From Hyphomonas sp. (lineage in GTDB: Bacteria; Pseudomonadota; Alphaproteobacteria; Caulobacterales; Hyphomonadaceae): a DNA stretch of 64,000 nt. The number at the start of each line of letters is the position of its first letter. Position 1 is the stretch's first letter. This document shows, in pieces, positions 18,219 to 28,328 of this stretch. The position numbers and the translations under genes were made by a program. The stretch is from assembly GCF_022844445.1 (NCBI RefSeq), contig NZ_JALHLS010000003.1, forward strand, positions 124,001 through 188,000, given 5' to 3'. The notes under the pieces are model-generated. The model saw nothing but the letters and a program-made list of their open reading frames with translations. It did not search any database and was not told the DNA's origin.

Positions 18219-18995
18219 ATGCGGATCGCGACCTGGAACGTTAACTCTATCAAGGCGCGGTTGCCGACCGTGCTCGACGTTCTCGGCAGCATCGCGGCGG
18301 ACGTCGTTTGCCTACAGGAACTGAAGTGCGAGACCGGCGCTTTCCCCTATCTCGAGATCGAGGAACAGGGGTGGAACTGCGCCGTCCACGGCCAGAAGAC
18401 CTATAACGGGGTCGCAATCCTTTCGAAATTCCCCCTGGAGGACATCTCGAAGGAGATGAGGACTCTCAAGGACGATCAGGCCCGGTACATCGAAGCGACG
18501 GTCCTCAGCCCCCGCCCCGTCCGGGTAGCGGGCCTCTATGTGCCGAACGGCAACCCGGCGCCGGGCGAGAAATACGACTACAAGCTGGAATGGTCGGAGG
18601 CCCTGGAACTGCAGGCCCGCAGCCTGCTCCGCACCGAACAGCCCTTTGTCCTCTGCGGCGACTTTAACTGCATTCCCGGGCCGGATGACTGCTGGGACGA
18701 CACGGTCTGGAACACGGACGCCCTCGGCCTGCCGGAAACGCGCGCCGCTTTCCGCCGCCTGAAACATATCGGACTGACCGAAGCTTTCGAGGCCTGCGAT
18801 GGACGGGCCCACCAATACACATTCTGGGACTATCAGGCCGGCGCCTTCCAGAAGGATCACGGCATCCGCATCGACCACATCCTCGCCTGCCCCCGGATGG
18901 CGGACAGGTTGAAAGCCATCGAAGTATTCCGAAAGGCCCGCGCGCTGGAGAAGCCCTCGGACCATGTGCCCGTGATTGCGACGTTCGAAGACTGA
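18219..18995 (+). CDS. xthA: Exodeoxyribonuclease III / AP endonuclease
   Basis: This DNA-repair enzyme cleaves at abasic sites and removes 3' blocks. The 258-residue protein has all landmarks of the endonuclease/exonuclease/phosphatase fold: [10 protein letters not shown] near the N-terminus, CLQELKCE with the metal Glu, [18 protein letters not shown] and the terminal IDHILAC ... [12 protein letters not shown] with the catalytic Asp-His pair. AGAGGAG lies just before the ATG. It reads divergently from tatABC. Start, length and motif spacing are standard. Confidence 0.97.
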   Translation: MRIATWNVNSIKARLPTVLDVLGSIAADVVCLQELKCETGAFPYLEIEEQGWNCAVHGQKTYNGVAILSKFPLEDISKEMRTLKDDQARYIEATVLSPRPVRVAGLYVPNGNPAPGEKYDYKLEWSEALELQARSLLRTEQPFVLCGDFNCIPGPDDCWDDTVWNTDALGLPETRAAFRRLKHIGLTEAFEACDGRAHQYTFWDYQAGAFQKDHGIRIDHILACPRMADRLKAIEVFRKARALEKPSDHVPVIATFED

Positions 18996-19004
18996 GGCGC
19001 CAGC

Positions 19005-19190
19005 CTAGTCGTTTGACGCGCGCGCAACCGGGGTGTCACCGGCCAACTCGCTTCGGACGTCTCGCGAGGCCTGACTGATCGCGTCGCCGCCAGCCTGCAG
19101 GTCTTTGCCAATCCCGGCAATGGTATGGCAGCCGGCCAGCACAACGAGTGCGGCAATCGCCGGGCCGGCAGATTTCATCTTCCTGATCAT
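19005..19190 (-). CDS. Entericidin-like small lipoprotein (copy 1)
   Basis: The 61-residue protein has a positively charged start (MIRKMK), a hydrophobic segment and the lipobox VVLAGC with Cys21. The short mature part reads HTIAGIGKDLQAGGDAIS, matching the (I/E)G(I/M)GKD...AGDAI core of the entericidin A/B family, then a 20-residue charged tail. AAGGAG precedes the ATG by 6 bp. Entericidins are studied in enterobacteria as an antidote/toxin lipoprotein pair, and most bacterial homologues are uncharacterised. It lies 9 bp after xthA in the opposite direction, and a second copy lies 0.5 kb away. Confidence 0.85.
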   Translation of the reverse strand: MIRKMKSAGPAIAALVVLAGCHTIAGIGKDLQAGGDAISQASRDVRSELAGDTPVARASND

Positions 19191-19294
19191 TCTAATCTCC
19201 TTTGACGGCGCGCCTGGCCGAAATACGCTTGCCGGGGGTCACGACGTCCAACCGACTCGCCCCAGGTCAAGCGCCAGCCTTTCCCGGAGACCGG

Positions 19295-19639
19295 ATGCCC
19301 CCGTACATTCTGCCAATCGTCCTTCTGTCGATCTCCAACCTGTTCATGACGCTGGCCTGGTATGGCCACCTGAAGTTCAAGGCGGCGCCCCTGTTGCTGG
19401 TGATTTTCGTCAGCTGGGGCATCGCCTTTTTTGAGTATTGCCTTGCTGTTCCAGCAAACCGCTGGGGCCATTCGGTTTACTCGGCCGCCGAACTCAAAAC
19501 GATCCAGGAAGTCATCACGCTGGTTGTTTTCGCGGGCTTCTCCGTCTGGGTCCTGAAGGAGCCTCTCGGCTGGAACCATGCCATCGGCTTCGGCCTGATT
19601 GCGCTGGGCGCCTGGTTCATCTTCCAGGGCAAGACCTGA
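19295..19639 (+). CDS. DUF486 family membrane protein (DMT-like)
   Basis: The 114-residue integral membrane protein matches DUF486, a small relative of the drug/metabolite transporter superfamily with about four helices. Landmarks are SNLFMTLAWYGHLK in helix 1, SWGIAFFEYCLAVPANR with the conserved ANR loop, the loop YSAAELKTIQEVITL, and a final helix ending in GAWFIFQGKT. The ATG at 19295 is chosen because it starts the first helix and follows GGAGA; a longer frame from 19202 adds no family sequence. Transport substrate and direction are unknown. It sits between two minus-strand entericidin-like genes. Confidence 0.88.
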   Translation: MPPYILPIVLLSISNLFMTLAWYGHLKFKAAPLLLVIFVSWGIAFFEYCLAVPANRWGHSVYSAAELKTIQEVITLVVFAGFSVWVLKEPLGWNHAIGFGLIALGAWFIFQGKT

Positions 19640-19647
19640 AACGCGAA

Positions 19648-19675
19648 CCGGCGGGGCCTGTGAGGACCCCGCCGG
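19648..19675. terminator. Hairpin between the convergent DUF486 and entericidin-like genes
   Basis: A 9-bp stem CCGGCGGGG (19648-19656) / CCCCGCCGG (19667-19675) sits between convergent genes. T-tracts are weak on both sides, so termination is likely but not certain. Confidence 0.55.
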
Positions 19676-19697
19676 CTGTGCGCTGCGAAGTCGCCAG

Positions 19698-19850
19698 TTA
19701 CTTGGTGATGTCTTCTTTGACTTCGGCAGCAGTTTCTTCGACAGCCTGGCCGCCGGCCTTCACATCCTTGCCCATGCCTTCGATCGTGTTGCAGGCTGTG
19801 ACTGCCGGGATCAGGGCAATGGCAAACAAGGCAGCTACGAATTTTTTCAT
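19698..19850 (-). CDS. Entericidin-like small lipoprotein (copy 2)
   Basis: This 50-residue gene was read directly from the bases. It begins MKKFVAALFAIALIPAVTAC, a signal sequence with lipobox AVTAC and Cys20. The mature part reads NTIEGMGKDVKAGGQAVEE and ends in VKEDITK. The GMGKDV-AGG core is the entericidin B signature and is a closer match to the family than copy 1. GGGAGA lies before the ATG. Its tail carries more acidic residues than copy 1. Whether the two copies form an antidote/toxin-like pair is inference from the family only. Confidence 0.85.
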   Translation of the reverse strand: MKKFVAALFAIALIPAVTACNTIEGMGKDVKAGGQAVEETAAEVKEDITK

Positions 19851-20018
19851 TGAATCAGTCTCCCGCAAGGTTGTTGATGGTCAAAGAATGAGGCCGCGCC
19901 CGTCGCAGGGCAAGACGGGGACAGGCTGATCCCGGCGCCGGTGTGGCGGAAATGTCTCAGTGCGCCCGGGCGCATTCCCCCGTTTTCAAGGCCTGCGACT
20001 CCCTGCTAAGGAGCGGCC

Positions 20019-20687
20019 ATGAAAACAGCTGTGATTGTCTTTCCGGGCTCGAACTGTGACCGTGATGCGCATGACGCATTGCTCAAGGCCACCGGCAAGG
20101 CGCCGGCCATGGTCTGGCACAAAGACGGGGTGATTCCGGAGGGCACCGACCTGGTGATGGTTCCCGGCGGCTTCTCCTACGGCGACTACTTGCGATGCGG
20201 TGCCATGGCCGGCAATTCGCCGATCATCTCGCAACTGAAAGCGCACGCCGAACGCGGCGGTTATGTGCTTGGCGTCTGCAACGGCTTCCAGATCCTAACC
20301 GAAACCGGCCTCCTGCCAGGCGCCCTGGTACGCAATGCCTCGCTGCACTTTGTCTGCAAGCCGCAGAAGCTGAAAGTAGAGACGGCAAACACCGCCTTCA
20401 CCAGCGGGTATACCGGTGGCAGCGAAATCATCATTCCAATTGCCCATGCCGAGGGCAACTACTACGCTGACGGCGCCATGCTCGACCGGCTCGAAGGCGA
20501 TGGCCGCGTCGCCTTCCGCTATGCGCGGGGCGAAAATCCGAACGGCGCTGCACGCGATATCGCGGGCGTCCTTTCTGAGAACGGCCGCGTGCTCGGCATG
20601 ATGCCCCACCCCGAACGCGCCATGGGCGGCGCCGAGTGCGGCAGCGACGGCGTTCGCCTGTTTGACAGCCTCATGGCAGCGGCGTGA
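20019..20687 (+). CDS. purQ: Phosphoribosylformylglycinamidine synthase, glutaminase subunit PurQ
   Basis: PurQ supplies ammonia from glutamine for step four of purine synthesis. The 222-residue class I amidotransferase has [10 protein letters not shown] with the oxyanion region, the nucleophile in [11 protein letters not shown], and the catalytic His-Glu pair in MMPHPERAM near the C-terminus. AAGGAG precedes the ATG. It works with the small PurL encoded 1.8 kb downstream and with PurS, which was not found next to it. A cytochrome c gene begins in its stop region. Confidence 0.97.
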   Translation: MKTAVIVFPGSNCDRDAHDALLKATGKAPAMVWHKDGVIPEGTDLVMVPGGFSYGDYLRCGAMAGNSPIISQLKAHAERGGYVLGVCNGFQILTETGLLPGALVRNASLHFVCKPQKLKVETANTAFTSGYTGGSEIIIPIAHAEGNYYADGAMLDRLEGDGRVAFRYARGENPNGAARDIAGVLSENGRVLGMMPHPERAMGGAECGSDGVRLFDSLMAAA

Positions 20688-21097
20688 ACAATCAGGCCCC
20701 TGCCCTCCTCTTCCTACTTGCGGCGCTCGTGCTGCCCGCCTGCTCCAGAGTTTCCGACAGCGCCCCGCCCGAACCTGCAGCTCCGCTCGAGACGCCTCAA
20801 ACTGCCGAAGACATCATTATCTCCGAACAGGACGAACGCGTCGGCCGGGGTCAGGCCATTGCTGAAACCGCGTGCGCCGGCTGCCACGCGATCGGCGCGG
20901 CGGATGAAAGTCCGCATCCGGACGCGCCTGCGCTTCGCCTGCTGAACCGGACCATTGACCTCGACACGCTGGATGCGCGTTTTGCGGCCGGCACGATCAG
21001 CGATCACCCGGATATGCCTGACTGGCAGTTTGAACAAATCGACGCCGCTGGTCTCGTCGCCTACCTGAAATCCGTGCAGACGAGCACACCCGAGTAA
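20684..21097 (+). CDS. Small lipoprotein c-type cytochrome
   Basis: The 137-residue protein has a signal sequence with lipobox VLPAC (Cys20), so it should be lipid-anchored in the periplasm. One haem-binding motif, CAGCH, lies at about residues 66-70, and a later Met in HPDMPDW is the likely sixth ligand. The region [22 protein letters not shown] is a usual class I cytochrome c start. A Pro/Ala-rich linker separates lipid and haem domain. Translation appears to start at a GTG overlapping the purQ stop by four bases. The position inside a purine cluster is odd; electron partners are unknown. Confidence 0.85.
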   Translation: MNNQAPALLFLLAALVLPACSRVSDSAPPEPAAPLETPQTAEDIIISEQDERVGRGQAIAETACAGCHAIGAADESPHPDAPALRLLNRTIDLDTLDARFAAGTISDHPDMPDWQFEQIDAAGLVAYLKSVQTSTPE

Positions 21098-21141
21098 GGC
21101 CGTTCTGGACGCTCACCGAGCCTTCGGTTACGCCTTGAGTC

Positions 21142-22146
21142 ATGACCCACACAGACCTCATCCACCGCCTGCCCAAGGCCGAACTCCATCTTCATATCGA
21201 AGGCAGCTTCGAGCCCGAGCTGATGATGCAGCTCGCCGCACGCAACAGGATCGACCTGCGCTTCAAGACGCTCGCCGAGGCGAAGGCCGCCTATAACTTC
21301 TCGAACCTGCAGGAATTCCTGGATCTCTATTATGAGGGCATGCAGGTGCTGCGCACGGAAGAAGACTTCCACGACCTCACCTGGGCCTACCTGCAGCGCG
21401 CCGCTTCGGATAACGTGCGCCACGTCGAGATGTTCTTCGACCCGCAGGCGCACACCGGGCGCGGCGTCCCGTTCGGCGTGGTGACAGAGGGTATCTTGGC
21501 GGCGCTGAAGCGCGGAGAAAAAGAACTGGGCGTCACCAGTTACCTGATCATGAGCTTTCTGCGCCACCTGTCAGAAGAAGACGGCTTCGCACTGCTCAGG
21601 GAATCCGACGGCTGGCATGACAGGTTCGTCGGCGTCGGCCTCGACTCCTCAGAGATGGGCCACCCGCCGTTGAAGTTTGAGCGGCTCTACAAGCGCTGCC
21701 GCGACATAGGCTTCAAGCTGTGCATGCACGCCGGCGAGGAAGGCCCCCCGGAATACGTCCGCCAGGCGCTGATCGAAATCGGCGTCGACCGCATCGACCA
21801 TGGCAACCGTTCGATGGAAGACGCCGCCCTCATTCAGATCCTCAAGGACACGCAGACACCGCTGACCAATTGCCCGCTGTCAAACCTGTCTCTGTGCGTG
21901 ATCAAGGACTTGAAGGACAGCCCCGTGAAGGCGCAGCTTGAGGCGGGCTTGATGGTTACGGTGAACTCCGATGATCCTGCCTATTTTGGCGGTTATATCG
22001 GACGCAATTACGAGAAAGCAGCAGACGCCCTCGGTCTCTCGGACGCTCAGGTGATACAGCTCGCCCGCAACAGCTTCACCGCGAGCTTCCTGCCGGACGC
22101 GGCGAAGGCGAAACACCGCGCCGCCGTCGAGGCGGCTGTTTCTTGA
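21142..22146 (+). CDS. Adenine deaminase, type 2 (adenosine deaminase family)
   Basis: The 334-residue amidohydrolase deaminates adenine to hypoxanthine in purine salvage. Zinc ligands are in AELHLHIEGS, the catalytic Glu region is MHAGEEGPPEY, and later motifs are RIDHGNR and VTVNSDDPAYFGGY. The stretch NLQEFLDLYYEGMQVL together with FFDPQAHTGRGVPF and SYLIMSFLRHLSEE matches the adenine deaminase type 2 subfamily better than classic adenosine deaminase, so adenine is the preferred predicted substrate. It lies between purQ and purL and could feed hypoxanthine into the same nucleotide pool. A role as adenosine deaminase is the main alternative. Confidence 0.85.
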   Translation: MTHTDLIHRLPKAELHLHIEGSFEPELMMQLAARNRIDLRFKTLAEAKAAYNFSNLQEFLDLYYEGMQVLRTEEDFHDLTWAYLQRAASDNVRHVEMFFDPQAHTGRGVPFGVVTEGILAALKRGEKELGVTSYLIMSFLRHLSEEDGFALLRESDGWHDRFVGVGLDSSEMGHPPLKFERLYKRCRDIGFKLCMHAGEEGPPEYVRQALIEIGVDRIDHGNRSMEDAALIQILKDTQTPLTNCPLSNLSLCVIKDLKDSPVKAQLEAGLMVTVNSDDPAYFGGYIGRNYEKAADALGLSDAQVIQLARNSFTASFLPDAAKAKHRAAVEAAVS

Positions 22147-22452
22147 GATAGGAAGGGCGCGGCTGCCGGATCACTTGCCGTTTAGCTGTTCTGGCGGCGG
22201 CTTGCTGGGCCGGGGCCCAAGGCACCGGGTTGCAAGGGGCTTCAGTGCCCCCGTAAGCCATAGGCTCGGCGAGCAGCAGTGCGAGGGTGAGATGAGGCGT
22301 CGATGGGCTCCTGTGCAGCGGATTGCACAACAGGCCGACGCCGGCCTGCACCTGCGGTTGCACGCGCCGTAGAATGGCCCCTGCGAAGCCCAAGTTGGCT
22401 GGGGGCGCACTCTCCCCTTTCGACTCGCGGAAAGAGCGGCTAAAGCGCAGCG
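22147..22452. other. 306-bp gap with no recognised gene
   Basis: The stretch between the deaminase and purL is GC-rich. Several short open frames cross it in both directions, but none has a family motif, a good ribosome site or plausible composition; a minus-strand frame is strikingly Cys/Pro/Arg rich and looks like noise. No tRNA, RNase P, 4.5S or tmRNA signature was seen. A purL promoter or leader could lie here, but no clear boxes were found. Confidence 0.5.
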
Positions 22453-24710
<2,258 letters not shown>

Positions 24711-24711
<1 letters not shown>

Positions 24712-25481
24712 TGCGGAAACCGGACGGCAGTGCGGGCGATGCCAACTATGGCGAGATCGGTCGCAACTATTCTGCCTACCGCCAACCCGAGCCTGCCATC
24801 GAGGCTATGATCCGCGGCGCCCTCCGGGATTCGAATACCGTCCTGAACGTTGGCGCGGGCGCCGGATCCTACGAGCCGCGTGACCGCGCTGTCACGGCGC
24901 TGGAGCCTTCAGCGTCCATGCGCGCACAGCGCCCCGCCGATCTTCCGGAAGCCATCGATGGCGTCGCCGAACGCCTTCCGTTCGCCGACAAATCGTTCGA
25001 CGCCGTGATGGCGACCTTCACCATCCACCAGTGGCCGGATCTCGAGGCAGGTCTCGCTGAAATGCGCCGGGTCGCCCGCGGACCTGTCGTAATCCTCACC
25101 TGTGATCCCGCCCAGGTGCAGGATTTCTGGCTGAACGACTATGCGCCGGCCGTCCTGGCTGCAGAGGCCCGCCGCTATCCCACGTTCGACAGAATACGCG
25201 CCGGTCTCGGCAGGCCTGCCGAATCCATGGCGGTGCCAATCCCTCTCGACTGCCGCGACGGCTTCAACGAAGCCTATTATGGCCGGCCGGAAATGTTCCT
25301 GGACGAAAAGGCGCGCCTCTCCTGCTCAGCCTGGAGCTTCGTTGCGCCCACGGTCGCCGCCCAGTACATCGGCGCCTTGCAGGCCGCGCTTGTCAACGGT
25401 GAATGGGACCGCAGGCACGGCACGTTGCGCAGCCAGCCAATCTTTTTCGGCTCACTTTACCTCGTCATCTCTGATACCTGA
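24711..25481 (+). CDS. SAM-dependent methyltransferase, class I
   Basis: The 256-residue protein has a Rossmann methyltransferase core. Motif I is VLNVGAGAGSYEP at about residues 45-57, the acidic end of strand 2 is ALEPSASM, and motif post-I/II is SFDAVMATFTIHQW, a pattern typical of the UbiE/Methyltransf_11 group. The ATG at 24711 overlaps the purL stop (TGATG), indicating coupling; a longer in-frame reading into purL is rejected. The C-terminal half is less conserved and probably binds the acceptor. The substrate cannot be told from sequence. Confidence 0.85.
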
Positions 25482-25488
25482 ACGTAAA

Positions 25489-25518
25489 GCGCCCTTTCCC
25501 GCAAGCAGGAAAGGGCGC
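25489..25518. terminator. Bidirectional terminator between methyltransferase and beta-barrel gene
   Basis: GCGCCCTTTCC (25489-25499) pairs perfectly with GGAAAGGGCGC (25508-25518) around an 8-base loop. It is bracketed by AAA and TTT runs and lies between convergent genes. Confidence 0.85.
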
Positions 25519-25545
25519 CTTTGCAGGCTCAAGTCCGGGTACGGA

Positions 25546-26151
25546 TCAGTACTTGAACCCGATACCGAGCATCACACCGCTCGTGTCGGTGCTGTCAAAC
25601 GAGTAGTAGGTGTAATCACCCTTGAGGTAGAGATTGTCGGTCAGGCCGTACTGCATGCCAGCGCCGAATGCCGGGCCGTCTGCGGAATCCTCAACACTGA
25701 TATCCAGGCCGCCGGGGGTCTGCAGCGAGGCATCAAGGTCGATATAGGCATAACCCGCACGCGCATAAGCGCCGAGGCGCTCAGTGAGCGGAAGGGCTAC
25801 CTTGCCATAGGCACCGACAAGATAGTTCAGCCCGAGATCGCCGGATGCGGCGATCACATCGCTGAGGTCGCCATCATTGTTGTCATCGAAGTTGAATTCA
25901 TCTTCATCGGTGTTGAAGTCGAAATCGCCGTCTTCGATGCCGGTGGCGAGTTCGGCTTCGATGCTGAAGTTGGGGTTGAACGTCCAGCCGGCGCGGGCCG
26001 CGATGCCGTTGGTGTCAACGCCGCTTTCAGCGCCGTCCGGTTTCACGTCGAGATACTGGTAGCCGCCTTCCAGATAGAGGCCGGAGTCCTGCGCATAGGC
26101 AACAGTTGCAAGGCCCGCCGCAGCGGTTGCGAGAAGGATGGATCGGAACAT
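25546..26151 (-). CDS. Outer-membrane beta-barrel protein (OmpW/Opa-like)
   Basis: The 201-residue protein starts with a cleavable signal, MFRSILLATAAAGLATVAYA, then alternating strands with aromatic girdle residues. Landmarks are LYLEGGYQYLDV, AARAGWTFNPNFSIEAELATG, YAKVALPL-type strands (VGAYGKVALPL, LGAYARAGYAYIDLD) and a terminal strand ending GVMLGIGFKY with the C-terminal aromatic that the Bam machine recognises. About eight strands fit a small porin-like barrel. An Asp-rich loop (DFDFNTDEDEFNFDDNNDGD region) could bind divalent cations. Specific function is unknown. Confidence 0.85.
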   Translation of the reverse strand: MFRSILLATAAAGLATVAYAQDSGLYLEGGYQYLDVKPDGAESGVDTNGIAARAGWTFNPNFSIEAELATGIEDGDFDFNTDEDEFNFDDNNDGDLSDVIAASGDLGLNYLVGAYGKVALPLTERLGAYARAGYAYIDLDASLQTPGGLDISVEDSADGPAFGAGMQYGLTDNLYLKGDYTYYSFDSTDTSGVMLGIGFKY

Positions 26152-26328
26152 GGGTTCTCCTTTGAGGAACGCTACTGAAAATCAGTGCCTGCCATTCGGG
26201 CGAGACAAGCGGAGAACGGGCGCGCCGGGGCATGGTTCCGCAGCCCCCTGACAGCGGGCGGCACCTGTTGCCCAATCAACACAGTGCAGGCTACCTCTCG
26301 CAATCGGCCGCGTGCGGTAAATGCAGTT

Positions 26329-26352
26329 GCGGCAGGCCTTTCGGCCTGCCGC
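26329..26352. repeat. Perfect 10-bp inverted repeat with TTTC loop
   Basis: GCGGCAGGCC (26329-26338), TTTC, GGCCTGCCGC (26343-26352). There is no T-tract on either strand. It lies in the 242-bp gap between the barrel gene and the DUF1993 gene; nothing else was recognised in this gap. It might terminate weakly or be part of a dispersed repeat family. Confidence 0.6.
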
Positions 26353-26393
26353 ACGCATAAATGTTGATCCGCTGGCGGATCATTGCGAAATTT

Positions 26394-26903
26394 TTATTTT
26401 GCCGGCACGAGATAGTCTCGTTTGCCGATCTGCACGCCTTGCGTCCGCAGGAGGCCATAGGCCATCGCTGCATGGAAGTGCAGGTTCGTCAGGATGAAGC
26501 TCTGCAGGTATTGCTCACCGGTCATCGGCATGGTGGCCTGCCCCATCGGGATCTGCAGCACCGTCTTGGCGGTCGCGTCGATCTTTGCGTCGTCTATGGC
26601 GTTCACGTAATCAATCGCCTTTTGGCAGCGCGCAATCAGTTCCGCGAAGGTTTGTTCCGTGTCCGGAAAGCTCGGCATGTCCAGGCCGGCGAGCCGCGCC
26701 GCGCCGCGCGCCGCCGTGTCGCACGCAATCTGTACCTGCCGCGGCAGCGCGAACATGTCCGGATAGAGCCTCTGCGCAAGCACGGCCGCTTCCTCGCACT
26801 TGATGGCGCCGACATAGGCCTCACCTTTGGCGAGAATGCCCTTAAGGGCGCCGAGAGTCTGGTTGGTGGACGATTTGAGAAGATAGGAGACCGTAGTGGT
26901 CAT
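26394..26903 (-). CDS. DUF1993 family protein
   Basis: The 169-residue protein matches DUF1993, a helical-bundle group related to DinB-like folds. Landmarks are SSTNQTLGALKGILAKGEAY near the N-terminus, YPDMFALPRQVQIACDTA, and the C-terminal ILTNLHFHAAMAYGLLRTQG with closely spaced His residues that could bind metal. Its start overlaps the upstream M28 peptidase stop by four bases, so they share a transcript. No function is established for the family. Confidence 0.85.
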   Translation of the reverse strand: MTTTVSYLLKSSTNQTLGALKGILAKGEAYVGAIKCEEAAVLAQRLYPDMFALPRQVQIACDTAARGAARLAGLDMPSFPDTEQTFAELIARCQKAIDYVNAIDDAKIDATAKTVLQIPMGQATMPMTGEQYLQSFILTNLHFHAAMAYGLLRTQGVQIGKRDYLVPAK

Positions 26904-27940
26904 TCAGGCGTTCCTTCTGTTTGAGAGGGGGGCGGCGCAGGCGCACGGCGCGCTGCGAAGATTTCCGGCAGGCTTGCGTCTGCCGCATTGATAATGCTCA
27001 CCAGCGTGTCAGCCGCTCGCACATAGAAGTCCAGCGTCAACGCTTCGAAATCGTCTGACGGGTGGTGATAGCCTGGATGATCCTCGACGCCGAAGTACAG
27101 GAACGGGATACCCGCTTGATGGAACACGCCATGATCGGACTGGAGCGTCCAGTCATTCGGGCCCTCCTCCGGCCGGTCATGGCCCTGCAACAGGGTAACG
27201 GGTGAACTCTTCGCAATCTCGGTGACCAGCTCTGACAGCGCAGGCGTGTGATACGTGCCAGCCGCATAGAGTTCGCCGACTTCGGAACGGCCAACCATGT
27301 CGAGGTTGATGTTGAGCGCGACGCGGTCCATCGGCACCTCGGGATCAAAAGCCAGCGCGCGGGCGCCCAGAAGGCCGATCTCCTCGGCATCGAGTGCGAC
27401 AAAGAGGATGTCATGCTTTGGACGGCGCTTGACGAAGTACTCCGCCAGCGCCGTGAGCATCGCGGCACCGGAGGCGTTGTCATCCGCCCCATTGTAGATT
27501 TCGCCGTCCCTGATGCCGAGATGGTCGAAATGCGCCGTCACCAGAATGACCGGCCCTTGCCTCGGCGTATCGCCCGGCACCCAGCCGACGAGGTTCACGC
27601 CGGTTCCTGCGGTTTCTTCGGGCTTCTTCGGCAGGATGGTGAAAGACTGTTCCCACCCGCCCGGCAGGAACGGCTCGACGCCGGCATCCTCGAACCGCTT
27701 GCGGATGAACCCGCGCGCCGCGTCATTGCCCGGCATCGTCGCCCCCCGACCTTCGAGAGCGTCGGACGAAAGCACTTCGGCCAGGTGAAGCATGGGGCCC
27801 GGATCGACATGGATGGCCTCATAGGTCACGCCGGGCAGTCGTTCGGCCTCTTTGGGCCAGAAAAGCCACACACCGACCACCAGGGCCAGCATTGCGAACA
27901 GGCCGATGGCCATGTCCTTTTTCCAGTGTATCCGGTGCAT
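26900..27940 (-). CDS. M28-family zinc metallopeptidase, membrane anchored
   Basis: The 346-residue protein has an N-terminal membrane segment (MAIGLFAMLALVVGVWLFW) and a periplasmic M28 aminopeptidase-like domain. Zinc ligands appear in order: VTAHFDHLG (His), YNGADDNASG (Asp), ALDAEEIGLLGA (Glu-Glu, catalytic and ligand), NLDMVGR (Asp) and GYHHPSDD (His). The ATG at 27940 is preferred over 27964 because an AGAAGG-type site lies just upstream. Likely it trims exported peptides; exact specificity is unknown. It is cotranscribed with the DUF1993 gene. Confidence 0.9.
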   Translation of the reverse strand: MHRIHWKKDMAIGLFAMLALVVGVWLFWPKEAERLPGVTYEAIHVDPGPMLHLAEVLSSDALEGRGATMPGNDAARGFIRKRFEDAGVEPFLPGGWEQSFTILPKKPEETAGTGVNLVGWVPGDTPRQGPVILVTAHFDHLGIRDGEIYNGADDNASGAAMLTALAEYFVKRRPKHDILFVALDAEEIGLLGARALAFDPEVPMDRVALNINLDMVGRSEVGELYAAGTYHTPALSELVTEIAKSSPVTLLQGHDRPEEGPNDWTLQSDHGVFHQAGIPFLYFGVEDHPGYHHPSDDFEALTLDFYVRAADTLVSIINAADASLPEIFAARRAPAPPPSQTEGTPE

Positions 27941-28029
27941 CCCGCCGCCTTCTTGCCTGCGCATGCTTGACCCATAGGCCGCGCCGCCGCATGTGCCTAG
28001 TCACCCCACCGTGAGGCCGGAGACTAGCC

Positions 28030-28260
28030 ATGGCGATGAGCTACGATACGCTGCTGAAATACCTTCAGGAAGGCTTCCCCGACGCCGAGATCACCCTGAC
28101 GGACCTTGCCGGGGACAATGACCACTGGCAGGCCGAGATTGTCAGCGCCCGGTTCGCAGGCCTGCCCCGGGTGCGCCAGCACCAGCTGGTCTATGATGCC
28201 CTGCAGGGCCACATGGGCGGCGCTCTGCATGCCCTCGCGCTGAAGACGCGGGCGCCATAA
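28030..28260 (+). CDS. bolA: BolA family protein (IbaG-like)
   Basis: The 76-residue protein matches the BolA fold: LLKYLQEGFPDAEITLTDL, GDNDHWQAEIVSARFAGL with the (H/D)W...V-S--F-G signature, and VRQHQLVYDALQGHMGGALHALAL. BolA proteins bind a [2Fe-2S] cluster with CGFS monothiol glutaredoxins; the conserved His in VRQHQLVY is the likely ligand. GGAGA lies 6 bp before the ATG. A CGFS glutaredoxin gene follows 2 kb downstream, separated by an M2 peptidase gene rather than adjacent as in many relatives. Confidence 0.93.
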   Translation: MAMSYDTLLKYLQEGFPDAEITLTDLAGDNDHWQAEIVSARFAGLPRVRQHQLVYDALQGHMGGALHALALKTRAP

Positions 28261-28328
28261 GACTTCTCCAGATTGACGCGGCGGACGGTTCGCTGTCTGC
28301 TGAGACAAACCCCTGGGAGGGAGAATCC

